From contig OY970224.1 in assembly GCA_963714035.1 (NCBI GenBank), positions 1,674,001 through 1,738,000 of the forward strand: 64,000 nt of DNA, in the 5' to 3' direction. This document shows positions 1 to 8,890 of the stretch, in pieces. Position 1 is the first letter of the stretch. Each line of letters begins with the position of its first letter. Source of the stretch: DATFVB01 sp963714035 (GTDB taxonomy: Bacteria; Acidobacteriota; Thermoanaerobaculia; UBA5066; DATFVB01). A program made the position numbers and the translations under genes. The notes beneath the pieces are model-generated. The model had not been told where the DNA came from. It saw only the letters and a list, made by a program, of their open reading frames with translations, and ran no database searches.

Positions 1-2
1 TC

Positions 3-296
3 GGCGCGAGCGTCCGCGAGCTCCGGGTGGATGGCGGGGCTACCGAGAACGGATTCCTCGTGCAGTACCTCGCCGACGTCCTCGGCATCCCGGTCGCCCG
101 CCCCGACATGGCCGAGCTCACGGCCGCGGGCGCGGCGGGAATCGCCGGCGTCGCGACCGGATTCTGGAGCTCGCCGGAAGAATTCGCCTCGCGCCTCGGA
201 AAGTCACGCCTCTTCGAGCCCTCCGGGACGGCACGCGAGTCCGAATACGGCCTCTGGAAAGAGGCGGTCGAGCGGAGCCGGGCATGGGCGCGCTGA
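3..296 (+). CDS. glpK: Glycerol kinase, C-terminal fragment (cut by window edge)
   Basis: The reading frame is open from the left edge and encodes the last 97 residues of an FGGY-family carbohydrate kinase. The stretch LRVDGGATENGF followed by LADVLGIPVARP and GAAGIAGVATGFW is typical of the ATP-binding C-terminal lobe of glycerol kinase, which phosphorylates glycerol to glycerol 3-phosphate in the cytoplasm. The 5' part lies outside the window, so the active site cannot be checked. Another FGGY sugar kinase is possible, but the VDGGA and GFW signatures fit GlpK best. The transglycosylase gene follows about 50 bases downstream on the same strand. Confidence 0.8.
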   Translation, partial: GASVRELRVDGGATENGFLVQYLADVLGIPVARPDMAELTAAGAAGIAGVATGFWSSPEEFASRLGKSRLFEPSGTARESEYGLWKEAVERSRAWAR

Positions 297-348
297 ACCG
301 GCCGACCGTCGCCGCTTCGGACGCCCGCGCCGCGGGCGCGCGGCGCCC

Positions 349-1029
349 GTGAGGCGGGCCGCCCGCTGGACGCTCGCCGTCCTCCTCGGCCTCCTCGCGG
401 CCGCCGCCCTGTTCTTCGCGACGCTCCCCGACGTCGGCGCGCTCGCGCGGCACGACCCGCCGACGACGGCCTTCATCGAGCGGCGCAGGGCGGAGCTCCG
501 CCAGGAGGGCCGGAGCGACCGGATCGACCGGATCGTCGTGCCGCTTTCGCGCATCGCCCCGTCGCTCCGGCGGGCGGTCGTCCTCACGGAGGACCAGAAC
601 TTCTACCGTCACCACGGCGTCGACTGGTCGGCGACCCGGATGGCGATCCGGACCGACATCGACAAACACCGGCTCCGGGTCGGCGGCTCGACGATCACCC
701 AGCAGCTCGCCAAGAACCTCTACCTGTCCCCGGCCCGCACGCCCTGGCGCAAGGCCCGCGAGATCGCGATCGCGATCGAGATGGACCGGATCCTCCCGAA
801 GCAGAGAGTCCTCGAGCTCTATCTCAACGCGATCGAATGGGGGGAGCGCTGCTACGGCGCCGAGGCCGCGTCCCGGTTCTACTTCGGGCATTCGGCGGCG
901 ACGCTGACGGACCGGGAAGCGGCGATCCTCGCCGCCATGATCGCCTCGCCCCGCGTCTACGGCCCCGGACGCCATTCCCGCCGCCTCGAGCGCCGGGCGA
1001 TGCGGATCCTCCGGATGATGGGAAGTTGA
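349..1029 (+). CDS. mtgA: Monofunctional biosynthetic peptidoglycan transglycosylase
   Basis: Glycosyltransferase family 51 enzyme, about 226 residues, the usual size for a single-domain MtgA. It polymerises lipid II into glycan strands at the outer face of the inner membrane. A short basic N-terminus leads into one membrane anchor (about residues 6-24). The family motifs are present in order: EDQNFYRHHGVDW near residue 81 with the catalytic Glu, GGSTITQQLAKNLYLS near residue 111, then KAREIAIAIEMDRILPK and LELYLNAIEWG. No transpeptidase domain follows. The GTG at 349 is chosen because it sits just before the membrane anchor; the frame is open further upstream but would overlap glpK heavily. 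Confidence 0.88.
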   Translation: MRRAARWTLAVLLGLLAAAALFFATLPDVGALARHDPPTTAFIERRRAELRQEGRSDRIDRIVVPLSRIAPSLRRAVVLTEDQNFYRHHGVDWSATRMAIRTDIDKHRLRVGGSTITQQLAKNLYLSPARTPWRKAREIAIAIEMDRILPKQRVLELYLNAIEWGERCYGAEAASRFYFGHSAATLTDREAAILAAMIASPRVYGPGRHSRRLERRAMRILRMMGS

Positions 1030-1124
1030 GCCGGGTTGCCACCGATCTGGGCGTTGGTTCGATTTTTGCTAGGTTGCGATTCGGTTTCTCAACCTGGAAT
1101 CGGAAACAAGCAGGAGATCGAACG

Positions 1125-3341
1125 ATGAGCCTTCCACAGATCGTTTCGAGGACGGCCGGAGGTGTGGCGGCAGTCCTTGCCGCGGCTTCCCTGGCCGCCG
1201 CCGCGCCGAATCGCTCCTCCGTCGAGGCGCCCTCGCCCGGGAGCGTGACGGTGATCCGCCGGGCGTCCGGGCGGGCCTCGGCCGTGCCCCTGGCGGCCTC
1301 CGACTTCTCGACCGGCGCGATCGCCGTCGTCGACGCGTCGGGAACGGCCCCCGCCGGCAACGTCTTCACCTCTCGCGACGACGTGCACCTGACCGGCGGT
1401 CCGTTCGACGCCGCCTGCACGATCGGCGCTCTCGCCGACGGCGCGTGGAACTATCAGGTCACCGACGCCGCCGGAAAAACGCTGCTTTCGGGGGCCCCCC
1501 GGTCCCTGCAGGTCACCGGGGGCGTGATCGTCGCCGCCGACGGCTCATCTTCCGGCACGACGGCCTGCGGCTCGGAGATCGTCACGCTCGCCCCGTTCGA
1601 TCGAACGCCGGACAACTCCGGCAACTACCGGGTCTGGCTGACTCCCGCCGGCGATCTGCAGCCCGGATCTTCCTGCGGCGATTTCTGCTTCTTCGGCTTC
1701 CTTCCCGTCTTTTCGACGACCGCCACGTTCGCGGTGCGCGAGGACTCGCGCTGCCGGACGACGCACTGCCTCTCGGGCGTCGTGTTCTCCGACGACAACG
1801 GCAACGGGGTCCGCGACGCCGGAGAGCCGGGAATTCCCGGGATCGTGGTTTCCGCGACCGACGGGAACGGCATCAGCGCGACGGCCGTTTCCGGGCCCGA
1901 CGGAACGTGGTCGATCTGCGGCCTTCCGGAGACGCAGTATCTCGTCGCCGAAGCGCTGCCGACCGGCTATCGCCAGACCGCGCCCTCCGCCACGATCCAG
2001 ATCAGCCGTTACCTCGCGTCGGTCGCGACGGATTCGGGCGGGACGTTCACCGTCACGTTCTGCAACGAGAGCTTCTCGAATCTGACGTTCGGCAACGTGG
2101 CGCTCCCGGGATCGATCTCGGGGACGAAGTTCAACGACCTCAACGGCAACGGACTCCTGGACTCGGGCGAGTCCGGTGTCGCCGGAGTGACGGTCAACCT
2201 GTTCGCGGGCGGCTCGGCCGCCGGAGCCCCCGCCGCGACGGCGACCACGGACGCCAACGGGGCGTTCTCCTTCGGCGGTCTCGCCGCCGGCACCTACAGC
2301 CTGACCGAGACGCTGCCCGCCGGGTATCGGCAGACGGTTCCCGGCGGCGACGGAGTTCTCGTCGTCGCGCTCGCCCCCGGCGAGTCCGTGACGGACGCGC
2401 TCTTCGGCAACCAGCTCGCCACCGGAGCGATCACGGGGACGAAATTCGAGGACGTCAACGGAAACGGAGTCCGCGATCCCGGCGAGGGCGGGCTCGCCGG
2501 CGTGACGATCCGGCTCCGCGGCCCGCTCGGCTCCCTCTCGACGGTGACGGACGCCGACGGGAACTTCTCGTTCACGGGCCTCACGGAGGCGACCTACACG
2601 CTCTCGGAAGTGGTTCCCGACGGATTCCACCAGACCTTCCCGGCGCCCCCGGGCACGATGACGATCGCGCTGTCGCCGGGCCAGACCGCTGCCGCGCTCT
2701 TCGGCAACCAGGCGGTTGCCGCGACCGGCTCGATCACCGGCCTGAAGTTCAACGACGCCAACGGCAACGGCGTGCAGGATGCCGGAGAATCCGGTGTGGC
2801 CGGGGTGACGATCAACCTCTTCGCCGCGTCGGGCGGCGCGCTCGTCGCGACGACGACGACCGCGGCCGACGGCACGTTCTCCTTCACCGGGATCGGCGCC
2901 GGCGCCTACCAGGTTTCGGAAGTCGTTCCCGACGGATCGGTCCAGACGCTGCCCGGCGGATCGGGAATGGTTCCGGTCACCGTGGCGGCCGGCGAGACGG
3001 CGACGGGAGTGCTCTTCGGCAACCGCGCATCGGTTTCCGGCACGATTTCCGGGTTCGTCTTCAACGACGTCAACAAGAACGGAACCCCGGACGCGGGCGA
3101 GACTCCTTTCGCGGGCGCCAAGATCGTCCTCAAGGACGCTTCGGAAACGATCGTGGCGACCGCGTTCACGGATTCGACGGGGCACTTCACGTTCACGGGA
3201 ATCGCGCCCGGCGACTACACGGTGGCGATCCTGCCGTCGGTCGCCTTCTTCCAGACGGTGCCGCCGAACAAGCAGCCGATCCCGGTGCACCTCGAGCCGG
3301 GAGGATCGGTCAGCGGCCTCGTGTTCGGGTTGGGGTGCTGA
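1125..3341 (+). CDS. Secreted SdrD-B-repeat surface protein
   Basis: A 738-residue protein with an N-terminal signal peptide (about residues 1-28), a region of about 185 residues I do not recognise, then five consecutive repeats starting near residues 214, 328, 434, 535 and 638. Each repeat opens with a G-x-(I/V)-(S/T)-G-x-x-F-x-D-x-N-x-NG-x-x-D-x-GE pattern, the calcium-binding signature of SdrD B-like (prealbumin-fold) domains. This suggests a stiff extracellular stalk. There is no LPxTG or other sorting tail; the protein ends shortly after the last repeat in GLGC. The start is set by AGGAG at 1112-1116 before ATG 1125. The OmpA-like gene begins 28 bases downstream, so co-transcription is likely. 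The ligand is unknown. Confidence 0.8.
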   Translation: MSLPQIVSRTAGGVAAVLAAASLAAAAPNRSSVEAPSPGSVTVIRRASGRASAVPLAASDFSTGAIAVVDASGTAPAGNVFTSRDDVHLTGGPFDAACTIGALADGAWNYQVTDAAGKTLLSGAPRSLQVTGGVIVAADGSSSGTTACGSEIVTLAPFDRTPDNSGNYRVWLTPAGDLQPGSSCGDFCFFGFLPVFSTTATFAVREDSRCRTTHCLSGVVFSDDNGNGVRDAGEPGIPGIVVSATDGNGISATAVSGPDGTWSICGLPETQYLVAEALPTGYRQTAPSATIQISRYLASVATDSGGTFTVTFCNESFSNLTFGNVALPGSISGTKFNDLNGNGLLDSGESGVAGVTVNLFAGGSAAGAPAATATTDANGAFSFGGLAAGTYSLTETLPAGYRQTVPGGDGVLVVALAPGESVTDALFGNQLATGAITGTKFEDVNGNGVRDPGEGGLAGVTIRLRGPLGSLSTVTDADGNFSFTGLTEATYTLSEVVPDGFHQTFPAPPGTMTIALSPGQTAAALFGNQAVAATGSITGLKFNDANGNGVQDAGESGVAGVTINLFAASGGALVATTTTAADGTFSFTGIGAGAYQVSEVVPDGSVQTLPGGSGMVPVTVAAGETATGVLFGNRASVSGTISGFVFNDVNKNGTPDAGETPFAGAKIVLKDASETIVATAFTDSTGHFTFTGIAPGDYTVAILPSVAFFQTVPPNKQPIPVHLEPGGSVSGLVFGLGC

Positions 3342-3369
3342 AGTGGGACAGACAGAGCGGAGGACGATG

Positions 3370-4398
3370 ATGAATCGGCGACTCGGATTACTGCTTTCGA
3401 TGGGGGCGGGGATCGTGCTCCTCGCCGGCGCGGCGGCCGCGCAGGACCGTTCGGACGTGAGCGATCGGACGGCGCCGAACGTTCTCAAGGGGGACACTTA
3501 CATCGGCGCGCAGGCGGGCATCGACTTCATCGGCGACACGAACCTCAAGTGCCGATGCGACGCGCGGCAGTCCGACTTCCTGCTCTACGGCGGAAGGCTC
3601 GGGCATTTCTTCACCGATCACCTCGCGCTCGAAGGCACGTACCACTGGATCGATCTGCACCCCGGCTTCTACGACGCGACCCTCGGCCTGATGTGGGACT
3701 TCACCCCTTCGATTCCCGGCTGGAACACGTACGCCGGCATCGGCGGCGGCACGGAGCGAATCGACGGCCAGGGGGAAGGGCTGGCTTACCTCAGCTTCGG
3801 CTCCGAGTACCGGTTCAACCGCGTCGTCGGCGCCCGTTTCGAGCTCCGGGGACAGCACGTATTCGACGAACCGTTCGTCGGGGGCAGCGCGCACAACGAC
3901 GTCCAGCCGAACGTCGGCGTCGTCATCCATTTCGGCGCTCCCGCTCCCGCGCCGCCTCCGCCCCCGCCCGCTCCGGAGATGCCGAAGGCGACCCCGCCTC
4001 CCGCTCCCCCGCCGCCGGCGGCGGCCGCTCCGGCCGAAGAAGCGCCTCCGCCGCCGGTCGTCGCTCCGGCGCCGGCGCCCGAGACCGCAACGAACGAAAT
4101 TCCGTTCGAGCGAAACTCGACGCGGATCTCGAACATCGCAAAGGCCGTCCTCGACCGCGTCGCCGCCCGGCTGAAGGACGACCTGCGCGCCACGGTCGTC
4201 ATCACCGGCTACGCCGACGAGGGGACGCGGGAGCGGCGCCGCGACCGGCTGGCCGCGGATCGCGCCGAGCACGCGAAGGACTACCTCGTGAGCCGCCATG
4301 GAATCGACGCGGGGCGGATCTCCACGCGCACCGAATCGACGACTCCGGCGACGGCGGGAAAGGCGACGGTCGTCGTCACGTTCACCCCACGTCAATAG
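3370..4398 (+). CDS. OmpA-like outer-membrane porin
   Basis: A 342-residue protein with a clear signal peptide ending in the AAAAQ region, an outer-membrane beta-barrel of about 160 residues (GDTYIGAQAGIDF, AGIGGGTERIDG, RFELRGQHVFDEP), a proline/alanine-rich linker at about residues 190-237, and a C-terminal OmpA-like domain. The OmpA domain shows FERNSTRISNIAKAVLD and VVITGYADEGTRERRRDRLAADRA, expected to hold peptidoglycan. GGAGG at 3359-3363 lies 6 bases before the second of two adjacent ATGs (3367, 3370), so 3370 is preferred. It follows the SdrD-B protein closely and is followed by an intrinsic terminator. Confidence 0.85.
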   Translation: MNRRLGLLLSMGAGIVLLAGAAAAQDRSDVSDRTAPNVLKGDTYIGAQAGIDFIGDTNLKCRCDARQSDFLLYGGRLGHFFTDHLALEGTYHWIDLHPGFYDATLGLMWDFTPSIPGWNTYAGIGGGTERIDGQGEGLAYLSFGSEYRFNRVVGARFELRGQHVFDEPFVGGSAHNDVQPNVGVVIHFGAPAPAPPPPPPAPEMPKATPPPAPPPPAAAAPAEEAPPPPVVAPAPAPETATNEIPFERNSTRISNIAKAVLDRVAARLKDDLRATVVITGYADEGTRERRRDRLAADRAEHAKDYLVSRHGIDAGRISTRTESTTPATAGKATVVVTFTPRQ

Positions 4399-4417
4399 CT
4401 TTTCTTCCGGCAGGACG

Positions 4418-4448
4418 AAAAGCCCCCTCGATCGGAGGGGGCTTTTCT
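4418..4448 (+). terminator. Rho-independent terminator after the OmpA-like gene
   Basis: An AAAAGCCCCCTC / GAGGGGGCTTTT inverted repeat with a 4-base loop begins 19 bases after the stop codon and ends in a T-rich run. It would work in both directions because the stem is flanked by A and T runs. Confidence 0.85.
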
Positions 4449-4498
4449 ATTGTCTTTCGGAGCCGAGCCCCCCTGTGTTTTCAACTGAAATGACGACG

Positions 4499-4658
4499 AG
4501 GCGCGGCGAGACGTGCCGGAAGACGGGTTCGGACAGCCTGGCCCGCGGGCGAGGCGTACCGTCGGCGTACGTTGAGCCCGCGGGCAGGCTGCCCGGGCCC
4601 GTATAACGGCGCGTATCGTCCGCGCCTGCTCACGAGGCGCGTATCGTCCGCGCCTGCT
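4499..4658. repeat. Palindromic intergenic element, copy A
   Basis: First copy of a family seen again at 20362, 32637, 59002 and 59115. Outer stem AGGCGCGG (4499-4506) pairs with CCGCGCCT (4620-4627). A conserved GACGTGC box lies at 4510-4516 and CGTATAAC at 4600-4607. The inner stem pairs CAGCCTG-g-CCCGCGGGC with GCCCGCGGGCAGGCTG, leaving one unpaired base. The 23 bases at 4608-4630 are directly repeated at 4636-4658. It lies between the convergent OmpA-like and DUF983 genes, ending 7 bases from the DUF983 stop codon. No coding potential is apparent. Confidence 0.85.
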
Positions 4659-4664
4659 AAAGAA

Positions 4665-5090
4665 TCAGTAGATGCCGCCGCTGAGATAGAGAAGCGCCAT
4701 CCACACCCCTCGCACGAATCGAAACATCGCGGCGGGAATCAGGACGGCCGCCAGGCCGAGGACGAGAAGCTCCCGGGTCAGACCGATCTCCGGAAGGAAC
4801 GGGACGGCGCCGAGGATCAGGAGCAGCGACAGGGTGAGGTTGATGTCCATCGACCCGAGCCACACCGCCTCGCGCGCGTAGCTCACGCCGCACGCCGTGC
4901 ACGTTTCCCGCATCCGCCAGAACGACTCGAAGAGCCGGCCCACCCCGCAGACGGGACAGCGAAGGCGCACGCCCCGCCCCAGGGCGTGCCGGACCGAAGA
5001 AAAAGAGAGCGGAGCGCTGGCCGTCCAGGTGTGAATCAGGGGATGAACGGGCGCCGGCCGTCGCGGCGGGGAAGTCATCCCGTCGAGCAT
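4665..5090 (-). CDS. DUF983 family membrane protein
   Basis: A 141-residue protein with two CxxC pairs (Cys45/48 and Cys64/67) arranged as CPVCGVGRLF and CTACGVSY, a probable zinc ribbon, followed by two strongly hydrophobic segments (LTLSLLLILGAVPFL and LLVLGLAAVLIPAAMF). This layout matches DUF983, a small inner-membrane family of unknown function often found near cytochrome oxidase genes in other bacteria; no such genes are seen here. It starts 10 bases after the stop of the ribbon-helix-helix-like gene upstream, so the two probably share a transcript. A second in-frame ATG four codons in could also be the start. Confidence 0.75.
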   Translation of the reverse strand: MLDGMTSPPRRPAPVHPLIHTWTASAPLSFSSVRHALGRGVRLRCPVCGVGRLFESFWRMRETCTACGVSYAREAVWLGSMDINLTLSLLLILGAVPFLPEIGLTRELLVLGLAAVLIPAAMFRFVRGVWMALLYLSGGIY

Positions 5091-5100
5091 ACGCCGCCGT

Positions 5101-5409
5101 CTAGGCGGTGACCGGCTCCCGGGTCAGACGCGCGAGCGACGTCCTGAGGATTTCCTTGAGATCGCTGCCCGGCCGGGCCTCGCCGACCTGTACGTCGCTC
5201 TCGGCGAGCAGATCCACCAGCGTGCGGATGATCTCCGCGCGCTTGACGATCGAGCCGGTCGCGGCGCGAATGTCCGCCGACAGCCGGTCGAGGAAGATCA
5301 CCTGGCGATTCAGCATGACGACCGTGACCTTGGACCAGTCTTCGCCGTGAATCGCGGGTCTTCCCGGAGGACGCGTCACGCGGCCGCCCGCGTCGTTTCC
5401 CGCATCCAT
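5101..5409 (-). CDS. Small ribbon-helix-helix-like protein, paralog 1
   Basis: A 102-residue protein whose core (residues about 24-70) reads KVTVVMLNRQVIFLDRLSAD, a possible beta strand and first helix, then KRAEIIRTLVDLLAES, a possible second helix. This is the order expected of a CopG/Arc-type ribbon-helix-helix DNA-binding domain. The paralog at 8891-9196 is almost identical in this core and nearly the same length, which supports the ATG at 5409 (a GGAG lies 6-7 bases upstream). It is divergent from the TonB-dependent receptor gene and followed by DUF983. A role in regulating the receptor is inferred from position only. Confidence 0.65.
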   Translation of the reverse strand: MDAGNDAGGRVTRPPGRPAIHGEDWSKVTVVMLNRQVIFLDRLSADIRAATGSIVKRAEIIRTLVDLLAESDVQVGEARPGSDLKEILRTSLARLTREPVTA

Positions 5410-5747
5410 TCGTGGCTCCGAAAAACTTTTCTTGTGTTCCACCGCGTCTCTTCCTTTCGCCGGCTGTTCTCGAGCGCAACTCGCTCCCACCCCGGGGCGA
5501 TGCACAAAGCGCGCCGGAGGACGGGAATCCGGCTCTCCGGATCACCTTTCGAAAATCTGAACGCGCGCACGGGGCCCGTCTCCTCGTCTCGAATCTAACT
5601 GCCCTCTTTCCAAGCATCTGCGCCCGGCGATGGCCTGGCAGCGTCGTTGCTATCTAAACTACTGAAAATGAATGACTTAGAAGTAAATACGCCTTTCTCT
5701 TTAGAAGCGAAGAAGGAAAGAAGACCTGGAACCGAGGCCGTTTTTCT

Positions 5748-5763
5748 GGCTCCCGCGGGAGCC
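5748..5763. promoter_or_regulatory. Perfect 16-bp palindrome beside the receptor ribosome-binding site
   Basis: GGCTCCCGCGGGAGCC is an uninterrupted palindrome ending 1 base before the purine-rich ribosome-binding site GAGGAGG (5765-5771) of the TonB-dependent receptor. It is preceded by a short T run. It could be a protein operator or an mRNA hairpin affecting translation or stability. An extended -10-like TGCTATCTA lies about 100 bases upstream in an unusually A/T-rich patch. Confidence 0.45.
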
Positions 5764-5774
5764 GAGGAGGAAGC

Positions 5775-8735
5775 ATGAAGGGACTCTTTCGAAGCCTCGC
5801 CATCTTCACGATGGCGACCGGGCTCGCCGCGTCGATGGGCGCGCAGGCGACGTCCGGCAACATTTACGGGTCCGTCAGCGACGAGCAGGGGGGAAAGCTC
5901 CCCGGCGTCGCGGTGACCCTCTCCGGCTGCGGCGCGCCGAAGAGCATGACGACGGGGGCACAGGGCGATTTTCGCTTCCTGAACCTCTCGCCATGCACGT
6001 ACACGGTCAAGACCGAGCTCTCCGGATTCGCCACGGTCGAGCGCAACAACGTGGCGGTCAACCTCGGCACCAACACGGAGCTGTCGGTTTCGATGAAGAT
6101 CGCTTCGGTCGCGACGACGATCACGGTCACGTCGGAATCTCCGCTGCTGGACACGCGCAAGCAGTCGACGGGCTCCAACTACAGCCAGCAGGAGCTCAAG
6201 TCGATTCCGACCGGCCGCGACCCGTGGGTCATCCTGCAGCAGACGCCGGGCGTGCTCGTCGACCGACAGAACGTCGGCGGCAGCCAGAGCGGACAGCAGG
6301 ACAACTACATCGGCAAGGGCACGGAGACGATGCAGAACTCGTTCAACGTCGACGGCGTGACGATCACCGACATGGCGGCGACCGGCTCGTCCCCGACGTA
6401 CTACGACTTCGACGCCTTCCAGGAAATGCAGGCGACGACGGGCGGCAGCGATCCGTCGATCGCGGTTCCGGGCGTCACGCTCAACATGGTGACCAAGCGC
6501 GGCACCAACGAAGTGCACGGGTCCGCCCGCGTCTTCGACACGCCGCACCAGCTCGAGGCCTACAACACGAACACCGCCTTCAAGGATCAGCAGGAACAGC
6601 TGGGCGGGAGCTCGGTCCAGAACCGGATCTTCAACATCCAGGACTACGGCATCGAAGCGGGCGGACCGCTCTGGCCGGACAAGGCCTGGCTCTGGGGCAG
6701 CTACGGCCGTAACCAGATCGACCTGCTGCAGGCGACCGGCACGACCGACAAGACGACCCTCGAGAACTTCGCGGGCAAGCTGAACGTCCAGCCGATCGAG
6801 TCGAACTCGGCGACGGGCTTCTACTTCCGCGGCGACAAGCTGAAGTTCGGACGCAACTCGGGGCCGACGCGGCCGCAGCCGACCTCGTGGGACCAGTCGG
6901 GTCCGACGACGATCTGGAAGGGTGAAGACTCGCAGGTCTTCGGACCGAACCTCGTCGCCGACGCTTCCTACAACTACGTGGGCGGCGGATTCGGGCTCAC
7001 GCCCGAGGGCGGCAACGTCAACACCTACCGCAACCCGGCAGGCGTGTGGCAGAACTCCTACGTCTTCTACAACACGTACCGTCCGCAGCACCAGATCAAC
7101 GCGAACCTCTCCGGCTTCTTCAACACCGGCAACATCGGCCACGAGCTGAAGTTCGGATTCGGGTACCGCAACGTCGACCTGAAGTCCAACTCCACCTGGC
7201 CGGGCAACGGCGCGATCCCCCAGGAGGACCTCGGTCTCGCCAAGCTGACCCGCCCCAAGCTCATCTCGGTCGACACGAAGTACTACGACGGGTTCCTCCA
7301 GGACACGATGACGATGTCGAACCTGACGCTGAACCTCGGTGTCCGGTATGACGAGCAGTACGGAGCGAACCTCGCGAGCACGTCTCCGGGACTCTCCTGG
7401 AACGACGCCCTCTGCGACTCGACCCAGCCCTTCAGCACCGCGAATCCGTGCCTTCCCTCGATCAGCTACCCCGGCAGCGGCACGGAGTTCAAGTGGAAGA
7501 ACTGGGAGCCCCGCGTCGGCCTGACCTACGCGCTCGGCGCGCAGAAGAGCACCCTCATCCGGGCTTCTTACGCGCAGTTCGCCGACCAGCTCGGCCAGGG
7601 AGTCATCACGTTCGACAACCCGGTGACGTACTCGTACGCCTACTATTACCTTTCCCCGGCGTACAAGGCGCACGCCGCCAACGGGAACCACGTGATCTCG
7701 TCGCCCGCCGATCTCGGCGCCTTCTATTACAACTACAACTACAACCCGAACAATCCGGCGTCTCTCAATTCTCCGAACGCGATCGACCACAACCTGAAGG
7801 CTCCGAAGACGGACGAGTTCACGGTCGGCGTCGACCACCAGATCCTCCCGGAGTTCGTCGCGGGCATGACCTACACGTACCGCAAGCGGACCGACCTCAC
7901 CTGGACGCCGTTCATGGGGGTCGCGGGCTCCGACTTCGCGCAGGTCAACCCGGGAATCCCCGCCTACGACTGGCAGGGCAACTTCCTCGGCAACGCGGGA
8001 CCACTCTACGGGCTGACCAACCCCGTCGGCGCCGTCCCGGGACGCGTCGAAGCGAACCGGCCCGACTATTACACCCGCTACGATGGACTCGAGCTGCAGC
8101 TCACGAAACGGCTGACCAACCGATGGATGGCGCACGGCAGTTTCACCTGGACGAACTGGAAAGAGCACGTGAATTCCGGCGGATGCCAGGATCCCACCAA
8201 TCAGGTCGCTTCGATCGGGCCGAGCTGCGGGGACGGCCAGATCATGTGGTTCGGCGGTGCCGCCAACAGCGGCGCCTTCGCGAACGTCTACATCAACAGC
8301 AAGTGGAACTTCAACGTCAGCGGCCTGTACCAGCTTCCGGCGAACTTCAACGTCTCCGGGAACATCTACGGACGTCAGGGGTATCCGATTCCCTATTTCG
8401 TGCGTGAGAACCCCGGCGACGGGCTGGGCGCCCGGAACGTGATCGTCGGCAATCCCGACGACAACCGCAACTCGGACCTGTACGAGCTCGACATGCGCCT
8501 CGAGAAGGTCGTTCCCCTCTTCCAGAAGGCCGACCTCACCTTCTCGCTCGACGTCTTCAACGTCCTGAACTCGAACACGTCCCTCCAGAAGCGGAACCGG
8601 GCCTGCGACGGGACCGCCGGTCCGTGCTCCGCCCTCGGTCAGGTCGGCGCCGCGACGGCGACCGCCCAGGCCAACCAGATCACCGAGACCCAGGCGCCGC
8701 GCGTCCTGCGCTTCGGCGCGAGGCTGAGCTTCTGA
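5775..8735 (+). CDS. TonB-dependent receptor with carboxypeptidase-regulatory domain
   Basis: A 986-residue outer-membrane receptor. After the signal peptide (about 1-25) comes a carboxypeptidase-regulatory/CnaB-like domain (about 28-110, GNIYGSVSDEQGGKLPGVAV), then a plug (about 120-240, QTPGVLVDRQNVGG, NSFNVDGVTITD) and a long beta-barrel ending in Phe (RFGARLSF), the normal outer-membrane assembly signal. This is the Oar-like arrangement abundant in Acidobacteriota. The substrate cannot be read from the sequence. GAGGAGG 3 bases before ATG 5775 supports the start. Two paralogous small ribbon-helix-helix-like genes lie on either side. Confidence 0.88.
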   Translation: MKGLFRSLAIFTMATGLAASMGAQATSGNIYGSVSDEQGGKLPGVAVTLSGCGAPKSMTTGAQGDFRFLNLSPCTYTVKTELSGFATVERNNVAVNLGTNTELSVSMKIASVATTITVTSESPLLDTRKQSTGSNYSQQELKSIPTGRDPWVILQQTPGVLVDRQNVGGSQSGQQDNYIGKGTETMQNSFNVDGVTITDMAATGSSPTYYDFDAFQEMQATTGGSDPSIAVPGVTLNMVTKRGTNEVHGSARVFDTPHQLEAYNTNTAFKDQQEQLGGSSVQNRIFNIQDYGIEAGGPLWPDKAWLWGSYGRNQIDLLQATGTTDKTTLENFAGKLNVQPIESNSATGFYFRGDKLKFGRNSGPTRPQPTSWDQSGPTTIWKGEDSQVFGPNLVADASYNYVGGGFGLTPEGGNVNTYRNPAGVWQNSYVFYNTYRPQHQINANLSGFFNTGNIGHELKFGFGYRNVDLKSNSTWPGNGAIPQEDLGLAKLTRPKLISVDTKYYDGFLQDTMTMSNLTLNLGVRYDEQYGANLASTSPGLSWNDALCDSTQPFSTANPCLPSISYPGSGTEFKWKNWEPRVGLTYALGAQKSTLIRASYAQFADQLGQGVITFDNPVTYSYAYYYLSPAYKAHAANGNHVISSPADLGAFYYNYNYNPNNPASLNSPNAIDHNLKAPKTDEFTVGVDHQILPEFVAGMTYTYRKRTDLTWTPFMGVAGSDFAQVNPGIPAYDWQGNFLGNAGPLYGLTNPVGAVPGRVEANRPDYYTRYDGLELQLTKRLTNRWMAHGSFTWTNWKEHVNSGGCQDPTNQVASIGPSCGDGQIMWFGGAANSGAFANVYINSKWNFNVSGLYQLPANFNVSGNIYGRQGYPIPYFVRENPGDGLGARNVIVGNPDDNRNSDLYELDMRLEKVVPLFQKADLTFSLDVFNVLNSNTSLQKRNRACDGTAGPCSALGQVGAATATAQANQITETQAPRVLRFGARLSF

Positions 8736-8757
8736 TCCTCTCCACGATCGGGCAGTG

Positions 8758-8783
8758 GCCCGCCGGCCCCTCGGCCGGCGGGC
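8758..8783 (+). terminator. Strong hairpin after the TonB-dependent receptor
   Basis: GCCCGCCGGCC and GGCCGGCGGGC form a perfect 11-bp stem with a 4-base loop, 23 bases after the receptor stop codon. There is no T run, so it may protect the 3' end or slow polymerase rather than act as a classical intrinsic terminator. Confidence 0.55.
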
Positions 8784-8890
8784 TCCTCCCGGGCTCCGCG
8801 CCCTTCAAAGTGGCACTCCGTTTCCTGCCCAAAGCGGTCATTGTCGCCGACCATTTCCCGCGCGACACTTGCTTCGTGGAGGAACCCGCC

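Noticed and set aside
5595..8168. An 857-codon antisense frame across the TonB-dependent receptor
   Set aside because: Low-complexity composition, no recognisable domain, and the receptor on the plus strand has plug, barrel and C-terminal Phe.
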